From Isoetes taiwanensis (taxonomy: Eukaryota > Streptophyta > Lycopodiopsida > Isoetales > Isoetaceae), in NCBI GenBank assembly GCA_021234155.1, contig JAJEKV010000016.1, forward strand, positions 3,028,471-3,092,470: DNA of 64,000 nucleotides, written 5' to 3'. Positions 24,499-36,878 of the stretch are shown one piece after another (position 1 is the stretch's first letter; each line of letters opens with the position of its first letter). Below the pieces are notes generated by a model that was not told the DNA's origin, did not search any database, and was given only the letters and a program-made list of their open reading frames with translations. A program made the position numbers and the translations under genes.

Positions 24499-24949
24499 TG
24501 CTACTGCGAAGGAAACTTAAAACAAAAGTTCCGTCGTTCTTACTTGTGCGCCTTGACATTTCTTCGAAGCGTAAATTATTTGTTCACGACCTTCTGAAAG
24601 AGCCTTTTCTAATATGTCCATGTCGTAAAGCCCCGTGATTTCTCTCTAGACAGCTTATCGCTATTTCTTTTTTGGGACGCCGAACCTTTTTTTTTTTTAA
24701 AAGACCTTTCCTTTACTTTTCAATTCACCACGCCGAACATGGTAAAAATCTCGCTTTGTAGGTCCCATATCCGCATTTTGACATGAGGTCATTGGAGGGC
24801 AACAAGGTTATTCCGTAATACAAAAGAAACTTACTCCTCGCCATCTCAAGGCTAGTTGAAACCGGTTGTCATGCACGAAAGGATCACCGTTTATTAGCCT
24901 CACACAGACTTTGAGGTAGCACTCCACGGATGCTTCCTTCAATTCTGAA

Positions 24950-25011
24950 GAGTATGCTGGTTTCTTTAAATCTTCTCCATGAGTATGCTGGTTTCTTTAA
25001 ATCTTCTCCAT
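24950..25011. repeat. 31-bp perfect tandem duplication
   Basis: The word starting 'agtatgctggtttctttaaa' is repeated twice head to tail, with no mismatch. It is a small local duplication. Confidence 0.9.
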
Positions 25012-28000
25012 ATTTTTCTTTAACACTAGAGTTGTCGCGATGGACCAAAAAATGGTGCATTTGCAATCGCTTCACTTTAAAATTCATATAAAATCAATGG
25101 CTCAAAATTCAATAAAATCCTTCATAGAAGTTCATATGTGGCGTCATATTCCATATGAAAAATATCTAAAAATCTATCTACCTCCACTCTTGGAAGTTAT
25201 GCTTAGTCAATCCAAGGGGGGTCATGCTAAGACCGCCTTTATATTTACATAAGGTAAAACTGTCTTAATGAAATGATTTTTTTTGATTTTTTCAGTATTT
25301 TCTTATTTTTTTCTATGCAAGTTAGAGAGTACAACACAAAAAACTGCACCTCATTCCAAGGTATGAGAAGGAAGATAGGGTTCATCGAACATGACAGGGT
25401 CAAAACTGTTTTCTGTCTTCTGTGGACCAATAATTATTTTAACATGAAATTAGAGATCTATATTACCAAGGAAGGCTTGCATCCATAATAAAAAATATAG
25501 CTCATCATGAAAGATGATTTACATGCACTATTATCATACTTAATCTACAATACTTCTAGTAGCAAACACATTAATAAGTTTATAATAGCAAGAGAATAGG
25601 TTTCTTTGTATTTTTTGCAATATATAACATCAAGAACGTCTAGGCACATGTATTATTATATGTGAGTTGAAAAAGAGTGTTATCTTGATTAAATGATTCA
25701 AATTTTGAAAAGTCTAAGTATTGACCATTAATGGTCCATAGATATTTATATTTAAATCTTGCAACTACTATGTCACTTTCACATCAAATTTGAGATTCAT
25801 GTTGCCAATGAAGCCTTGCATTCATAAAAAATATAGCATTTCCTAAAAGATGAACTATATGAACAATTAGCATACTTAAACTCCAATATCGTGTAGTAAC
25901 AAATGCAACCAAATGTAGAGAATGCATGATTAACTACTACATAGGTTGATAAAATTATAATCTACGTAGATATAAGTGTAGTGCATAGTCTGCATCTTTT
26001 ATTACCCTCTTAAAGATGATATACGAGTTTTATTAAATCATTTTAGATTTATTTTTGTTCTAAATTCTATACAAGAGATTCTTTAGTCAATATTGAAATC
26101 ATCATAACTTATGAATGCTTCAAAAAAACATCAAACTATAGCTCTTAGAATCAACAACTTATGGCCACAAGAATTAGGCCAAAACCTATAATAGTAAGAG
26201 AGAGATAATTCATACCCTCAAACAGACTTCATCTAATGTCATATAATAGTGAAAAAACTTGGGAACATACAAATCAATATGTTTTATCATAAAAAATCAT
26301 TTGCTTTTGATTTTAGCAAGGTTTGGACCCCTTTGTGCTAGAAAATATGAAGAATATAGTTCTGGACTAGTACGAAAACTGCTAAATTGTATGAGGTTTG
26401 GACAATTACCACAAGATATGGGTGAATTCATTGGTCATGAAATTCTTCTAGATCATAAAGAATCAAGTGAAGATTCAAAAGGTGGTGGTAGATTGCAAAA
26501 TGGAGAAGTCTCCCTCTAGATATATGGGTTTAAGTGGCAGAGGGTAATGATGGACCACCGCCCATGGACTACAGATGGTCCAGTGGACAACTCTAGTGTT
26601 GCATATCATGTACTCCCGGCATAAACCTAATCTTGTCCACGGGGTTTCATCTTTAGTTTGTACTTTGTCGCAAGATTGTGGGTGTTGGCAACCCATTTTT
26701 GCTTCTTCGGCTCAGAAAGACCACACAGAACGCAAAGATAGGGCCGGAGGTACTTTTGAGTTCTTTTTCTTTAGTCAAATTTGCCTTCTTGCCTTGAAGC
26801 TATGATTTCCCTCCCAAGACGTAGTGAGTGTAAGTGTTCCGCTTTTTCTCCTCATAGTCCCAGGGGGGTGTTGCATTGCTCCCTCACAACAAGGATAACT
26901 ATTGGGGCCACATGAGCATTTGATTGCTCCTAATTCTATCCTTCAGGTTCCTTAAGTGATCGGCATATATTTTTCGAACCTGAAGCAGCCTTTCACTAGC
27001 TTCATTCTTTGGGGGCAGCCTCATGCAAGTCACAGAAGATAGATCACCCCTTGTACAAATTTTTCTTTATTTATTACCTCCATCCTTTCTCGGAGGTCTT
27101 ATCAACTTTCTTTTCTTTTATTGCTACCCCCCTGACCTTTTCCCTTTCCCCTTTGTTTTTTTTTTTTGCTTTCCTCGGTATTTCTGCAATTTCAAGTCTG
27201 GCCAGACCTTCCGGCTTCTTTGGTTCCTTAGCGGCTATGGTGGTGGCTCTTGGCCCCGCTAAGTTTCTTGGGCTTCTCTCAAGGTCGTTCCTCTTCTTGT
27301 TCTTGAGAACCTCCATCCGATGACCTCCCCCAAGTACTAGCGAGTAAGGTGATGATTGTGATCTACCTCCATCTGATTGCCCGGACTCACCGACAGAAAG
27401 TCCTCGCTCATGACTAGAACAAAACCTGTCTAATTAGTGAACACAAATGCTTGGTCCGCTTAGTGAAAAGAATTTGTACAAAGGTAGTGGGTTGCACTCG
27501 ACAATTCTAAAGAATGCGATGTCTACAACAATGAAGCCTTGGGAGGTCTTGAAGGATAGCCTCCCCACTGACCTCCTTGTCCCAAGAACCTTGAGACCTC
27601 TTTTATTGTCCCTAGGTTAACAAACTCTGGTCCAGATACCTTTTGTTCCCAACACTTTTACGTGACGCGGTGGAAACGCTGGTGTCTTCAGATTTTCCGT
27701 CGCACCCTTTGGTTACTGCAACCATTGGCGTTTGAAAGTTTTCGTAAATCGCAGTCTCGTCCGTGTCAATGCGGTGTGCTTCATTGGTTTAGCCACTTAA
27801 TCTTGAGAGATGTTTTTTGATGCCCTCTTGCTTCCTTCTTCCATCAAACGCTTTAAAACAACAATGTTAAGGCAGAAAATGGGACGAGAACTCAGTATTC
27901 CGAATAAGATTTACTAATCTTGTGCCCTAAAGGCCAAAGAAAAGACAGGAAAACAAGCAAAAATATTGTCACTCTAACTCAATTTTTTATGCCTTTTAAT

Positions 28001-28090
28001 TGGACTAAAAAGTGATATGTTTAACCTAAAAAGTGGTCCGTTTCAACTAAAAAGTGGTATGTTTAAGTGCAAATAAACAAGTGTTTTCAA
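25012..28090. other. AT-rich DNA between the two palindrome arrays
   Basis: A diverged direct repeat of about 180 bp occurs at 25380-25560 and 25740-25920. A plus-strand frame at 26259-26519 (contains FGQLPQDMGEFIGHEILLDH) and a Lys-rich minus-strand frame at 27074-27316 have no recognised family. Minus-strand text at 27870-27380 reads like decayed coding sequence (for example DETAIYENFQTPMVAVTKG) but is full of stops. If the two arrays are the two ends of one element, this would be its interior. Confidence 0.4.
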
Positions 28091-28099
28091 GAAGACAAG

Positions 28100-28409
28100 C
28101 AAAGTGTATTCGGAATACACTTTGCTCATCGCGGCGCAAAGTGTATTCCGAATACAATTAATTCGCCAAGGAGTTATATATTCCCGTATCGACACTTTTG
28201 CCTTTCGGTTCAGTGCAAAAGTGTATTCTCTAACACTTTGCTATACACTTTAACTCTTCGGCAAGTCAAGTGTATTCTGAACACTTTGCTCTTCGCCAAG
28301 GGCAAAGTGTATTCCGAATACACTTTGCACTGCCGATAAGCAAAGTGTATTCCGTAATACACTTTGCGCCGCGTTGTGAAGCCCAAAGTGTATTCGGAAG
28401 TACACTTTG
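28100..28409. repeat. Palindrome array 2 (8 units)
   Basis: Units begin near 28100, 28137, 28172 (degenerate), 28216, 28267, 28303, 28341 and 28384. Three of them are perfect or nearly perfect palindromes with half-sites CAAAGTGTATTC and GAATACACTTTG. Spacers contain variable GC-richer text such as 'ctcatcgcggcg', 'cttcgccaaggg' and 'cactgccgataag'. Diverged single half-sites continue at 28620-28740. It is the same family as array 1, 3.6 kb away. Confidence 0.85.
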
Positions 28410-28805
28410 GCCTACAAAAAGCAAATCAAGAAACACACGAAGACGCATTACTATGTACATGCTTACCCGGCCATTATTTTCGCTATGTAAATCGAATACA
28501 AACAAATCAATATAGATCGGAAGGCCAAGGGCGGCGACTAAATCTCTGGAAGCGTAATCAATGAATCGAGGCGCTCAATTTTCCTTTTTAAAGGTAGGGC
28601 AATCGTCGGGTTGTGTTTTTCTATGTGATGCGGAATACGCCTTGTCCAAACACTGACAAGTGTATTCGGAATAGCATCTATGCACACACACAAAAATGTC
28701 GCACACAAAATAGTATTCCGTAATAGCATTTGTATTCTCGAATATCATTAGTCCAATCAACTTGTGAGTTAGTAACAAGTCCACAATTTTTTGCGCTTGT
28801 TTAAC

Positions 28806-29723
28806 ATGGTTAACCGCCAGAACAAACTTCCACCACCATTTGTTTGCCCAAGTACCTCTACTTCGATGGAACACAAGACGGAGATGCTTCTTCAACACCT
28901 ACCTCGACAAGGTCTTTGTTGCTTCTCGAGGACACTCCGAGTCCAGTAACTAGTAGACTGCCACAACCTTTCCAACCCTCTCCAAGTCCACAAGTAGGAA
29001 ACCGACCGCCACCTCCTTTCAATGCCTCACACCTGTTGCACGTGAGTAATCTTCCACCACCATTTGTACCATCATCCCTCACACTACAAAGGCTCGACCT
29101 CAGAAAATTTTTCGAAACAGACTGCCTCAGCCATTTGTAGTTTCTCCATCTTCACTTACACAAACAAGGAATACAACACGTTCTGAAGACTATGAGATTC
29201 ACCATAGCTTTTCCCACCACGATTTCACTACAAATGAAGATGACCTTGCAACATCTACTCCTCTTCACACAACCGTGGTGACACATGGGTTTGCAGAATT
29301 TCAGATGTATAAGAGACATGTTTGAACGAACTCCTTGTGAAGAAGCTACAACAACTTTATGGCACATCATATGGTGGCCCATCTCCTTCATTCAACACCT
29401 GCCTCCGCCTTTATCCGCGACTTCCATCGGTTTGTTCTCCTCTGAGCACACCACTAAGGGTAGAGGAGGTCACCCCCAGAGTAGAACTCTCTTCAGAAGA
29501 TGAAGACACCAACGAAATGCAACGAGATTACACATTCTCTAGCCAGTCCACCAAGAAATTCAAGGTGGATTATGGTTTGAGAGCATGCTCCTCTGTAAGA
29601 AGAAGAAACCTTATGGACGAGCATAAAATGAGAAGACTTTTAAGAAGTAAACTAGTAACAGTGCCCAGCGTTGCTGGGCATAAGTTTGGAGCCTATAAAT
29701 GTTTTGGATGCAAAGAAGCATAA
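28806..29723 (+). pseudogene. Proline-rich repeat frame, broken and cut by a Helitron-type end
   Basis: The plus strand encodes at least five copies of a short motif [N/R]-x-L/P-P-x-P-F: NKLPPPFV near 28818, SRLPQPF near 28960, NRPPPPF near 28998, SNLPPPFV near 29045, and RLPQPFVV near 29119. An acidic, Ser/Thr-rich stretch follows (VELSSEDEDTNEMQRDYTF, near 29480-29535), then a basic one (EHKMRRLLRSK). The frame changes near 28850, 29100 and 29320. The last codons, after about 29652, run into a Helitron-like terminus, so the natural C-terminus is lost. I do not recognise the family. Confidence 0.45.
29652..29680 (-). mobile_element. Helitron-type 3' terminus (minus strand)
   Basis: Read on the minus strand this is a 7-bp perfect stem with a 3-nt loop (GCCCAGC-AAC-GCTGGGC), then ACTGTTA, then CTAG, followed by T in the flank. 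A hairpin about 10 nt before a terminal CTRR, with T following, is the signature of a Helitron 3' end. The element would extend to the right. Its 5' TC end and any Rep/helicase gene were not found. A near-identical hairpin lies at 51897-51914. Confidence 0.55.
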
Positions 29724-29965
29724 CTTGGAAGCATGTACATGTTTTGGTCGCAATTAAAAAAGCATGCAGTAATAATCCAACTTTTTTAACTTTTGATCTT
29801 GAGAAGTTGAAAAACCTTGAGAAGTAGGTCGTACACATGATAAAACAGAGGTAAGTTGTACACAGAATAGTTTATAAATGTCTAAGGCAGCATACTATAA
29901 TAGAGCATCTATATCTGGCATCTCTAATAGGAATTCTTGCAAATATGTCAAGCTGAATAAGTTCT

Positions 29966-30166
29966 TTGCTTGTTTTCAACTTGAAGTTCAAAATGTGATG
30001 AAAGGCCTCATATCATGTCTACATTGCTTGTTTTCAACTTGAAGTTCAAAATGTTTTCAACTTGAAGTTCAAAATGTAATGAAAGGCCTCATCTCATGTC
30101 TACATTGCTTGTTTTCAACTTGAAGTTCAGAATGTGATGAAAGGCCTGATATCATGTCTAGAATAT
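29966..30166. repeat. 58-bp tandem repeat, three copies plus a partial one
   Basis: The unit 'cttgttttcaacttgaagtt...gaaaggcctcatatcatgtctacatt' occurs at about 29966, 30026 (preceded by a partial copy) and 30108, with few mismatches. No coding meaning is evident. Confidence 0.85.
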
Positions 30167-30439
30167 CTAACATACGACAACATTGTTTAATTCCCATGCA
30201 TTGAATATTTCCTTGGGGCATTGCAAATTATAAGCAGCACTTGAAAATTAGAATCCATTGTTATTCTGTGAGTGAGAACCAACATCGCATTAAGCAAGAG
30301 TTTGCAACCTCCATCCCTTATAGTATGCCTCCAAAGAAATAGCTTGATAATTAACGTGGCTTATTACTTCGTTTATCTCCTCTGGAAACTTGATGCATCC
30401 CCCTTATTTGAACATCAAATGGCACTACTTGTTAGTATG

Positions 30440-30450
30440 AGAACATTCTA
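30440..30450. repeat. Target-site duplication of the L1-type LINE, left
   Basis: The 11-mer 'agaacattcta' recurs at 40183-40193, immediately after the poly(A) tail. It defines the left border of the LINE at 30451. Confidence 0.85.
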
Positions 30451-31078
30451 CGCTGCATCCAGCAGTTCTCATGTGTCTCAGGGGTGGAATTAAATCTAGG
30501 GAAATGCTCACTAATCTGGCCCTTTGAAGAAGAGGTAGATCCTAGACTCAAAGCTCTGAACATGAAAATCTTGGACAAGGAAATGGGAACCAAGCTGTTG
30601 GGGCTCCCTTTAAGTCCCAACCTAAAACTAAAAGGACTATGGAATCCGATACTAGACAAGTTGAAGAGAAAAATCAATGCATGGTCTGCAAAATCACTAT
30701 CACTAGCAGGACGAGCTGCAATATGCAATGCAGTGCTGGGAGCTTCACATGTGTACCTATCATCAGTAATGATGGGACCAAAGTATGTGTACAAGCAAAT
30801 GGAAACAGTTATCAGAAAGTTCCTGTGGGGCGGTGCATCTAAACTTGCATGGGAAGTAGTCTGCAGAAACAGATCGGATGGTGGGCTGGGTCTAAAAGAC
30901 TTCAGAGTCCAGGCCCAAGTGCTAGTATCCAAGCAGGTCTGGAGGGCAGTTCAAGGAGAAAATTCCCCAGCCATGTACCTTATTAGATATAACCTACAGA
31001 AATGTCATCCACAAGGCAAACCATCCATTCCAATGGTCCTCCCAAATGCAAATTTTTCAAGATTTAAATTGGGACCAA
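30451..31078 (+). pseudogene. L1-type LINE ORF2, left part (split by transposon)
   Basis: An open frame runs from the element's first base. It encodes the RT thumb and C-terminal region of plant L1 LINEs: QQFSCVSGVELNLGKCS, then LKRKINAWSAKSLSLAGRAA, KQMETVIRKFLWGGASK, and NRSDGGLGLKDFRVQAQVL. The active-site YADD lies further 5' and is absent, so the copy is 5'-truncated, as is common for LINEs. The frame is intact for about 209 codons up to the insertion point at 31078, where a 7.9-kb transposon interrupts it. The element resumes at 39015. Confidence 0.85.
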
Positions 31079-31212
31079 CACAAGGCCCCCAAAATTGAAC
31101 CATTATGATTTTTTCTTAATGGTTTATTGGTGAAAACCAAATTTATAAATCAGTACATGTTAGTGGGTTCAAAAGTTTACAAACCATGTCTAGTTATCTA
31201 ATATGGTTCATC

Positions 31213-32130
31213 AGCATATTTTTCTAATGTGATAAGACAATATTGTTTTATGACATGGTATTGAAGCATGGCAATTTTGATTGGTCTCTGTAACAACTTA
31301 AACTATATAATTTATCAACATATTTTTCTAAAGTGATAAGACAACATTGTTTTATGGCATGGTATTGAAACATGGCAATTTTAATTGGTCTATGTAATAA
31401 CTTAAACTATATGATTTTTATGACTGTTTAGTATGTCAAGTTTATTAGACTGGTATTTGATCATATCTATCTTATTCAATATATTGCCATGGTAATTTTA
31501 GATGCATAATTCTCATGATTTTTTACAGTAATTAATCATCAATACACAAGTGGTAAATGACCTTGTTTAAAATATGCTAGTGTGACTTTTTTATCCTATT
31601 TTTCTCTATGGTACTAAAACATAATTATCTCATTTGGTTTATTTAACAACTTAAAATGCCTGATATGAACTAATGCTTTGTATTTCAAGTTTAACAGAAT
31701 GGTATTTGATCACATCTATCTTCCGCAATATATTGGCTTGGTAAATTATTCAGATGTTTTTTAACAATTAATCACAATAACCCCAAAATCTGCTCAATTT
31801 GTAGTTTTTTGCTAAAAACGACTCTTAAAAACCACGCAATGTTTTTCTTAAAAACCACGCAATGTTTTGTTCCGAAAATGCTAGAAATAACACATAGTTT
31901 TCAAGTGTGGTTTTCAACCATAGGACATTAGTGTGGTTTTTTTAGTGTGGTTTTCAATCAAGTGTGATTTTAAAATGTAGTTTTCACAAATAGAAGATTT
32001 GTGTGGTTTTCAATCGAGTGTAGTTCTCAAGTACAGTTTTCACAAATGAAAAACTTGTGTGGTTTCCAATTGGGTGTGGTTTTCAAGTGTAGTTTTCACA
32101 AATAAAAAACTTGTGTGATTTTTTTTAAGT
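31213..32130. repeat. Left subterminal repeats of the CACTA-like element
   Basis: A block of about 95 bp ('acatatttttctaa.gtgataagacaa...') is tandemly repeated at 31213 and 31319. Another block ('agtatgtcaagttta...ggtatttgatca') occurs at 31429 and 31678. From 31830 to 32130 there are many imperfect copies of 'gtgtggttttcaat' and 'agtgtagttttcacaaat'. Clusters of short motifs inside each terminus are usual for CACTA elements and bind the transposase complex. Confidence 0.6.
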
Positions 32131-32799
32131 ATTGTTCACGTTATTTGATTTGAGGAGGGTTATTTTTAGAACAACCAGGTCATTCTGTTTTTTAGTCCAA
32201 GCCTATAAAATATAAGTCTTTTTTAACTCCTCCATGTACCAAGAAAAGAAAGAAATTTCTATTAAAAAAGCCATTGCAGATTTGAATATGTTGTAACTAA
32301 GATAGATAGCTTCAGCTTATATAGAACAAGTAGTTTGTAGCATTTAGCCATCTCGAACAATTTCAATAAGCCCACTCAATAAGACAATTAAAATCACCAT
32401 TCTTGTGATCAGGTAAATACCTATATAAACACTTTACATTAACAATACCTCATTGGGTATCGGATCTTTAAATGTAATTGAACTCCAAGTAGTTATGTAG
32501 CTGGAACTGCGACGATGTCCTTTAGACCATAGGGTATTCCATGTAAAGGACATGCAATACAATCCAATAAGGAAATTAGAACGTTGTCACTGAGTCATAA
32601 CAGCCTTCAATGCATTGTTATATCTAGAGAAAACAGATTAACATGCTTGAAATCAATTGCAAATATATCCATTACTTCCTGAGAACCATGATGAACTGTT
32701 TTTTAACCACATTTTGCAATGTAAGATAGCTGAAGCTAGTTGACAACAATATTCTCTTGCTCCCTATTCTATTTGAAATACCATACATGAACAGTAAAT

Positions 32800-34990
32800 A
32801 CATACCTGAGACAGCTAAGGGAATCAAGTCAATCGGGAAAGATGGCTTTCCTTTTGCATGTTATATTAGATGGATCACCATTCCAGCAATCAAAATTGTT
32901 TGTTGTCGTCAGACCCATAGTCATCACCAAGATTTCTCGATGATGCAACTCAGTTCCAGGTGCAAGTTAAAAAATAAATGCATTAATTTGCGCTTGCCTC
33001 CAGAGATAAATACTCCAACCATACATGGACATGTGAAGAATTATCAAGGCCAACATACTGCATTGAAAGGTGAATCATGTAAAAATGTGTAGATATAAAC
33101 CATTCATTTTGTGACAAACTTGCCTGAATGTTGGAAATATTGATTTCATGCAGGCAGAGCTCTGTTGCTAATGTTGACGCAGATGTATACTCACCACTTA
33201 GATGAGCAAACAATGCTAATGGACAATCCCGGAAAAAGCCCTGCACTGCCAAGATACATAGTTAACCTCCGTTATCTATACTTAAATCATAAAACAATAA
33301 TCATATGGATACCAAGAAGTAATGTTATGGTATGAGAGGCTTTCTATGGTGCTGGTCTGAGGCATGACACTCCATATTTACAATTTTTACGTGCAAAATG
33401 TTGAATAAACAAAGCCTCAATTTCGTCCATTAGCTTAAGCACCTGCCTGCATAAAAAAAAATCAGTTGTTTTCTGGACTTGTGAGCAAAGCCTTCACTAA
33501 AAGTAATATGCCTACCTTGTCTGAGCTACTAAGTAAGATTGTACTACAACTTTCTTGCAATGGGACCTCCCTCTTCAAATGGGGGAGGCGTCATGGCAAT
33601 TTCTACCAGTTCACCTCATTTGCATTTACTATAATTTTTCTATTTCTACCCACTACCTCATATTGCAATTTCAACCAATATCTAAAACAGCATCTTCGTC
33701 AGTTTCCACTACCATAGGTTAATATATATAATTTCTCCCATGCATAGCTCTTTCAACTCGTTGCTCAAAAAACCCATCAATGATTATCTCAGAAAACCCC
33801 TACATATTGGTAAGATCCTACATATTCTAGTAATTGATCCCTATTAAGTAAACTTGTATCTTGTTACGTCAGACTATTCTAAGAAATGGTTCTAGACCCC
33901 AAGCCATATACTATGCATTTCACATGTTTTCTCACTTCATTCACAAAGGGTAAGGTAGACTACAAATGTGCTACTCTCACATTACCTTCTCTTTATCTGC
34001 CTATGTTTGTAAGCCGTTTAGAATGCGCCATCTCCATAATTTTTTTCCCGGAACAGAATCATCCTTAAACATGCAAATTAAAAAAGGAACATATACATCA
34101 ACTGTTGTTGAATTCTCAGGTGACTTGTTTTACTCCAACAAAATACCTTGCGATGTTGGCCACAGTAGCTGCTCCAGAGGTGCTAACGGAAACATAGTCC
34201 CAAGGTGCAGATGCAACATCAGGTCTTGCCACAGATAGGCAAGCAAAATTTTGGGAACAGTTATTGCAAACCACTTTAAGCTTCGTTCTGCATAAGAGGG
34301 ACATCAATAAGAAGGCCGACCTGCCATTAAAATTGTATAATCGTGAGCTTTGCCATGCAAAGCATGAGGATGGTTTAAACATATTCGGTTCAAAGCAGGC
34401 TTCTACTACTAAGATGAAAATGACCAGAATGAAAAAGCAGATGTTTGTCTATGTTCATAATATTAATTTCATTGTTCAGCATATAAATATTGAATGGGAT
34501 CAATGCAAAATGGAATGATTCTTTTAGCAGAACTGGCTGGCAAATAATGTGAACTCTTCCCAATTACATGCTTCGACAGGTGAGAAAGGCGATGGTAAAT
34601 CCATAGTCATAGTAAAGGAGATAATAAACCTGATATTTTTTGCTCCTTTTATCGATGAATCATTTGCATTCCTCCATGTTCGATTTCCCCAACTTCCATA
34701 AGTTGAATATCAAGTGTTCTTGAAATGTCATTTCGGCCACAGTAGCTCTGCATCAGATTAAGAACTCTATTCTAACTTCTATTTTGTGGCCTGGCCGTTT
34801 TCAAAGAACCATCAAATCAGAGCAAAAATCTGGATAAAATGCAACGAAAAGATTACCAGTAGGGTATCAGCTCCAAGTAGATCGCCAAGCGACAGGGCTT
34901 TTTCAGAAACTGTGTACATCTGGCATTAATCATTCTATTAATCATTCTGTTGCAGCATGCAGAGATTCATCCTTAGCAGTTTCGGCAAGC
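32800..34990 (-). other. Possible captured exons of an unidentified host gene, minus strand
   Basis: Several minus-strand segments read like exons of an ordinary plant protein. The clearest is 33247-33134, after the acceptor 'cttggcag', encoding FFRDCPLALFAHLSGEYTSA and ending in LHEINISNIQ before a GC-type donor 'cag|gcaagt'. Others are near 34240-34150 (LSVARPDVASAPWDYVSVST), near 34750-34690 (NDISRTLDIQLMEVGEIEHG) and near 34910-34860 (SEKALSLGDLLGADTLL, before 'gtaatc'). I do not recognise the protein. Lying inside a transposon, they suggest gene capture, but a host gene invaded by later rearrangement is possible. Confidence 0.35.
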
Positions 34991-35196
34991 AGTTCCATCA
35001 TCTTCCATGTATGAGATTTTCATATTCAGCATTGTAAGTTTCTGCCTTGTATCAAATATGGTAGAGCTCCGCCCTCAGCAAATCTGGCAGAATCCGGAAT
35101 CCGGCTATTTGCCTTATGCGAAAATAGAGTATCGAGATACCAAAACCCTAACCCTATTCGTGTATATTAGAACTAGAACTTTTAGAAAAAAATTAT

Positions 35197-35418
35197 TGAC
35201 GATATTTCTGACGTTTTCCTTGACGAAAATCCTGATGCAACTCCTGACGATAACCTGACGAAAAATATCTGACGCATATTCTGACGTTTATGTTGACGAA
35301 AATTTTGACGATAACACTGACGTTAAATCTCTGACGATTAATTGGATAGCCTGACGATTATTTCTGACGAATAATCTAACGAAGCGTCATAAAAATACTC
35401 ATCAGCATAAACGTCAGT
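35197..35418. repeat. Cluster of about 13 TGACG motifs in 200 bp
   Basis: TGACG followed by A, T or C recurs every 9-25 bases from 35197 to about 35372 on the plus strand (TGACGATA, TGACGTTT, TGACGAAA and similar). It ends with inverted copies at 35393 (GCGTCAT) and 35411 (ACGTCA). TGACG is the core of the as-1 element bound by TGA-type bZIP factors. The density is far above chance for AT-rich DNA. It may be a regulatory cluster or a simple degenerate satellite with a 12-16 bp rhythm. Confidence 0.7.
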
Positions 35419-36639
35419 CAAGAATCTCTCTAGACAGTCTGATGATTTTTCTGATGCAGAACCCTCATTCTGTTGTAGTACAGTAAAGCCCTTCACTTAA
35501 TCACTCCAGTTTGAGGCCCTTCTGTGAAGCTCCCTATGTATCTTACTTTATGACCATCATGCAGCATCTATTTTGCAGAGAGATTAGAGGTATATCGCAA
35601 ATGACGAAATCATATCTCGAAATAAAATTGCCACCATATAACTCAATTCCCTAGCATGATCAATGCATGTCGTAGAATACTCTAAGAAACTTGCCATCCG
35701 TAGGAGCCAGAATTCCCAAACTACTCTGGTAAACAGATACCCAAAATCGAACTTGCCATATTCTGTACTATTGGCCAATACCATAACTTTGCACCAGTGC
35801 ATTATTTGCCAGGGAATAAGCCAGTCCTAAGAACAATACGACTTGCAAAAACGAATTCATACTCTGTTTTACTCTCCAGCGATCAAGAGCATTTATTCAT
35901 CTACTTATCAAAGGCATCTACTTCGAAAGAAAATCTTGAACTAACCTACTGTCTCTGTTTTCTGTAATCGCCATAGCCAAGCAGACTACCATAAACTTTG
36001 CATGTCGAAATTGTGCAAAGTAGAACAAAGCAAAAATAAAAGCTATCATGTTTGTATAAGTGTGATCTGATGATGCAGACTTTGGCAGGCCTCCCCATTC
36101 ACTCGACCATTGGAATCTCCCGATAGTTATCCAACAATAAATCGCTTCCCTAGCCTCTTTCCGATGCTCCATGTCATGTCGCCAGACCTGAACTACCTCC
36201 CACCATTGGAATCTCAAATTCGAACCAGAAGTTTGAGATCGTCTCTTGTTATTGGCATGTTGCTAAAAGCCATGCATTAACTGACGCTAGTGGAATCTGA
36301 TAAGGACAAAATCACACTATATGGAAAACAAAAATAATTATATTTATTAAAGACAAATGACATATTGCCATATATGGACATTTTTTATTTGCACCCTATC
36401 ACACCTAGGGTGCCACCTCACCATACTCATGCCATGTCATCTCCCATAATTTTTGCATATAGTCACTTTCTCATGGGAAAAAAAGTTTGCTTGCTCTTTT
36501 TGATGCCATCTCATCATTTACAGTGCCATATCATTGCCATATCACCTAGTATGCCATTAGTGCACTTTGCACGGCCACTTTGCACCATTGAAGCAGATTT
36601 CGACCACAACCTGTGAAAACCTCAGGCAGAGTCAGATTC

Positions 36640-36878
36640 CACCATGGCACGTCATCACGTGGGTTCAAAACATGTGTCATAGGGTTTGTAAGGTTGTCAT
36701 CATTTCCTACACAATGGCACTATTGTCATCACATGTGGGTTCAAAACATGTGTCCTAGGGTTTGTAAGGTTGTCACCATTTCCTACATAATGGTCGACTA
36801 GGATTCACCATGGCACTATGTCATCACGTGGGTTCAAAACATGTGTCCTAGGGTTTGTAAGGTTGTCATCAATTCCTC
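36640..36878. repeat. Tandem repeat of about 85 bp, three copies
   Basis: The unit centred on 'acgtgggttcaaaacatgtg' and 'agggtttgtaaggttgtca' occurs three times, with indels. It lies inside the CACTA-like element. No coding content. Confidence 0.85.

Noticed and set aside
27074-27316. Lys-rich minus-strand protein
   Set aside because: Low-complexity translation of a pyrimidine-rich plus strand, with no conserved motif.
24235-28409. CRISPR array
   Set aside because: The repeats are perfect dyads that vary between units, the spacers are only 10-18 nt, there are no cas genes, and the context is a plant nuclear genome.
30639-30932. Other-frame and antisense genes over the LINE
   Set aside because: They overlap the well-supported RT frame of the L1-type LINE.
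35918-36217. 99-codon minus-strand gene
   Set aside because: Open and of mixed composition, but it contains an internally repeated DNA word and no family signature. It lies in transposon DNA.
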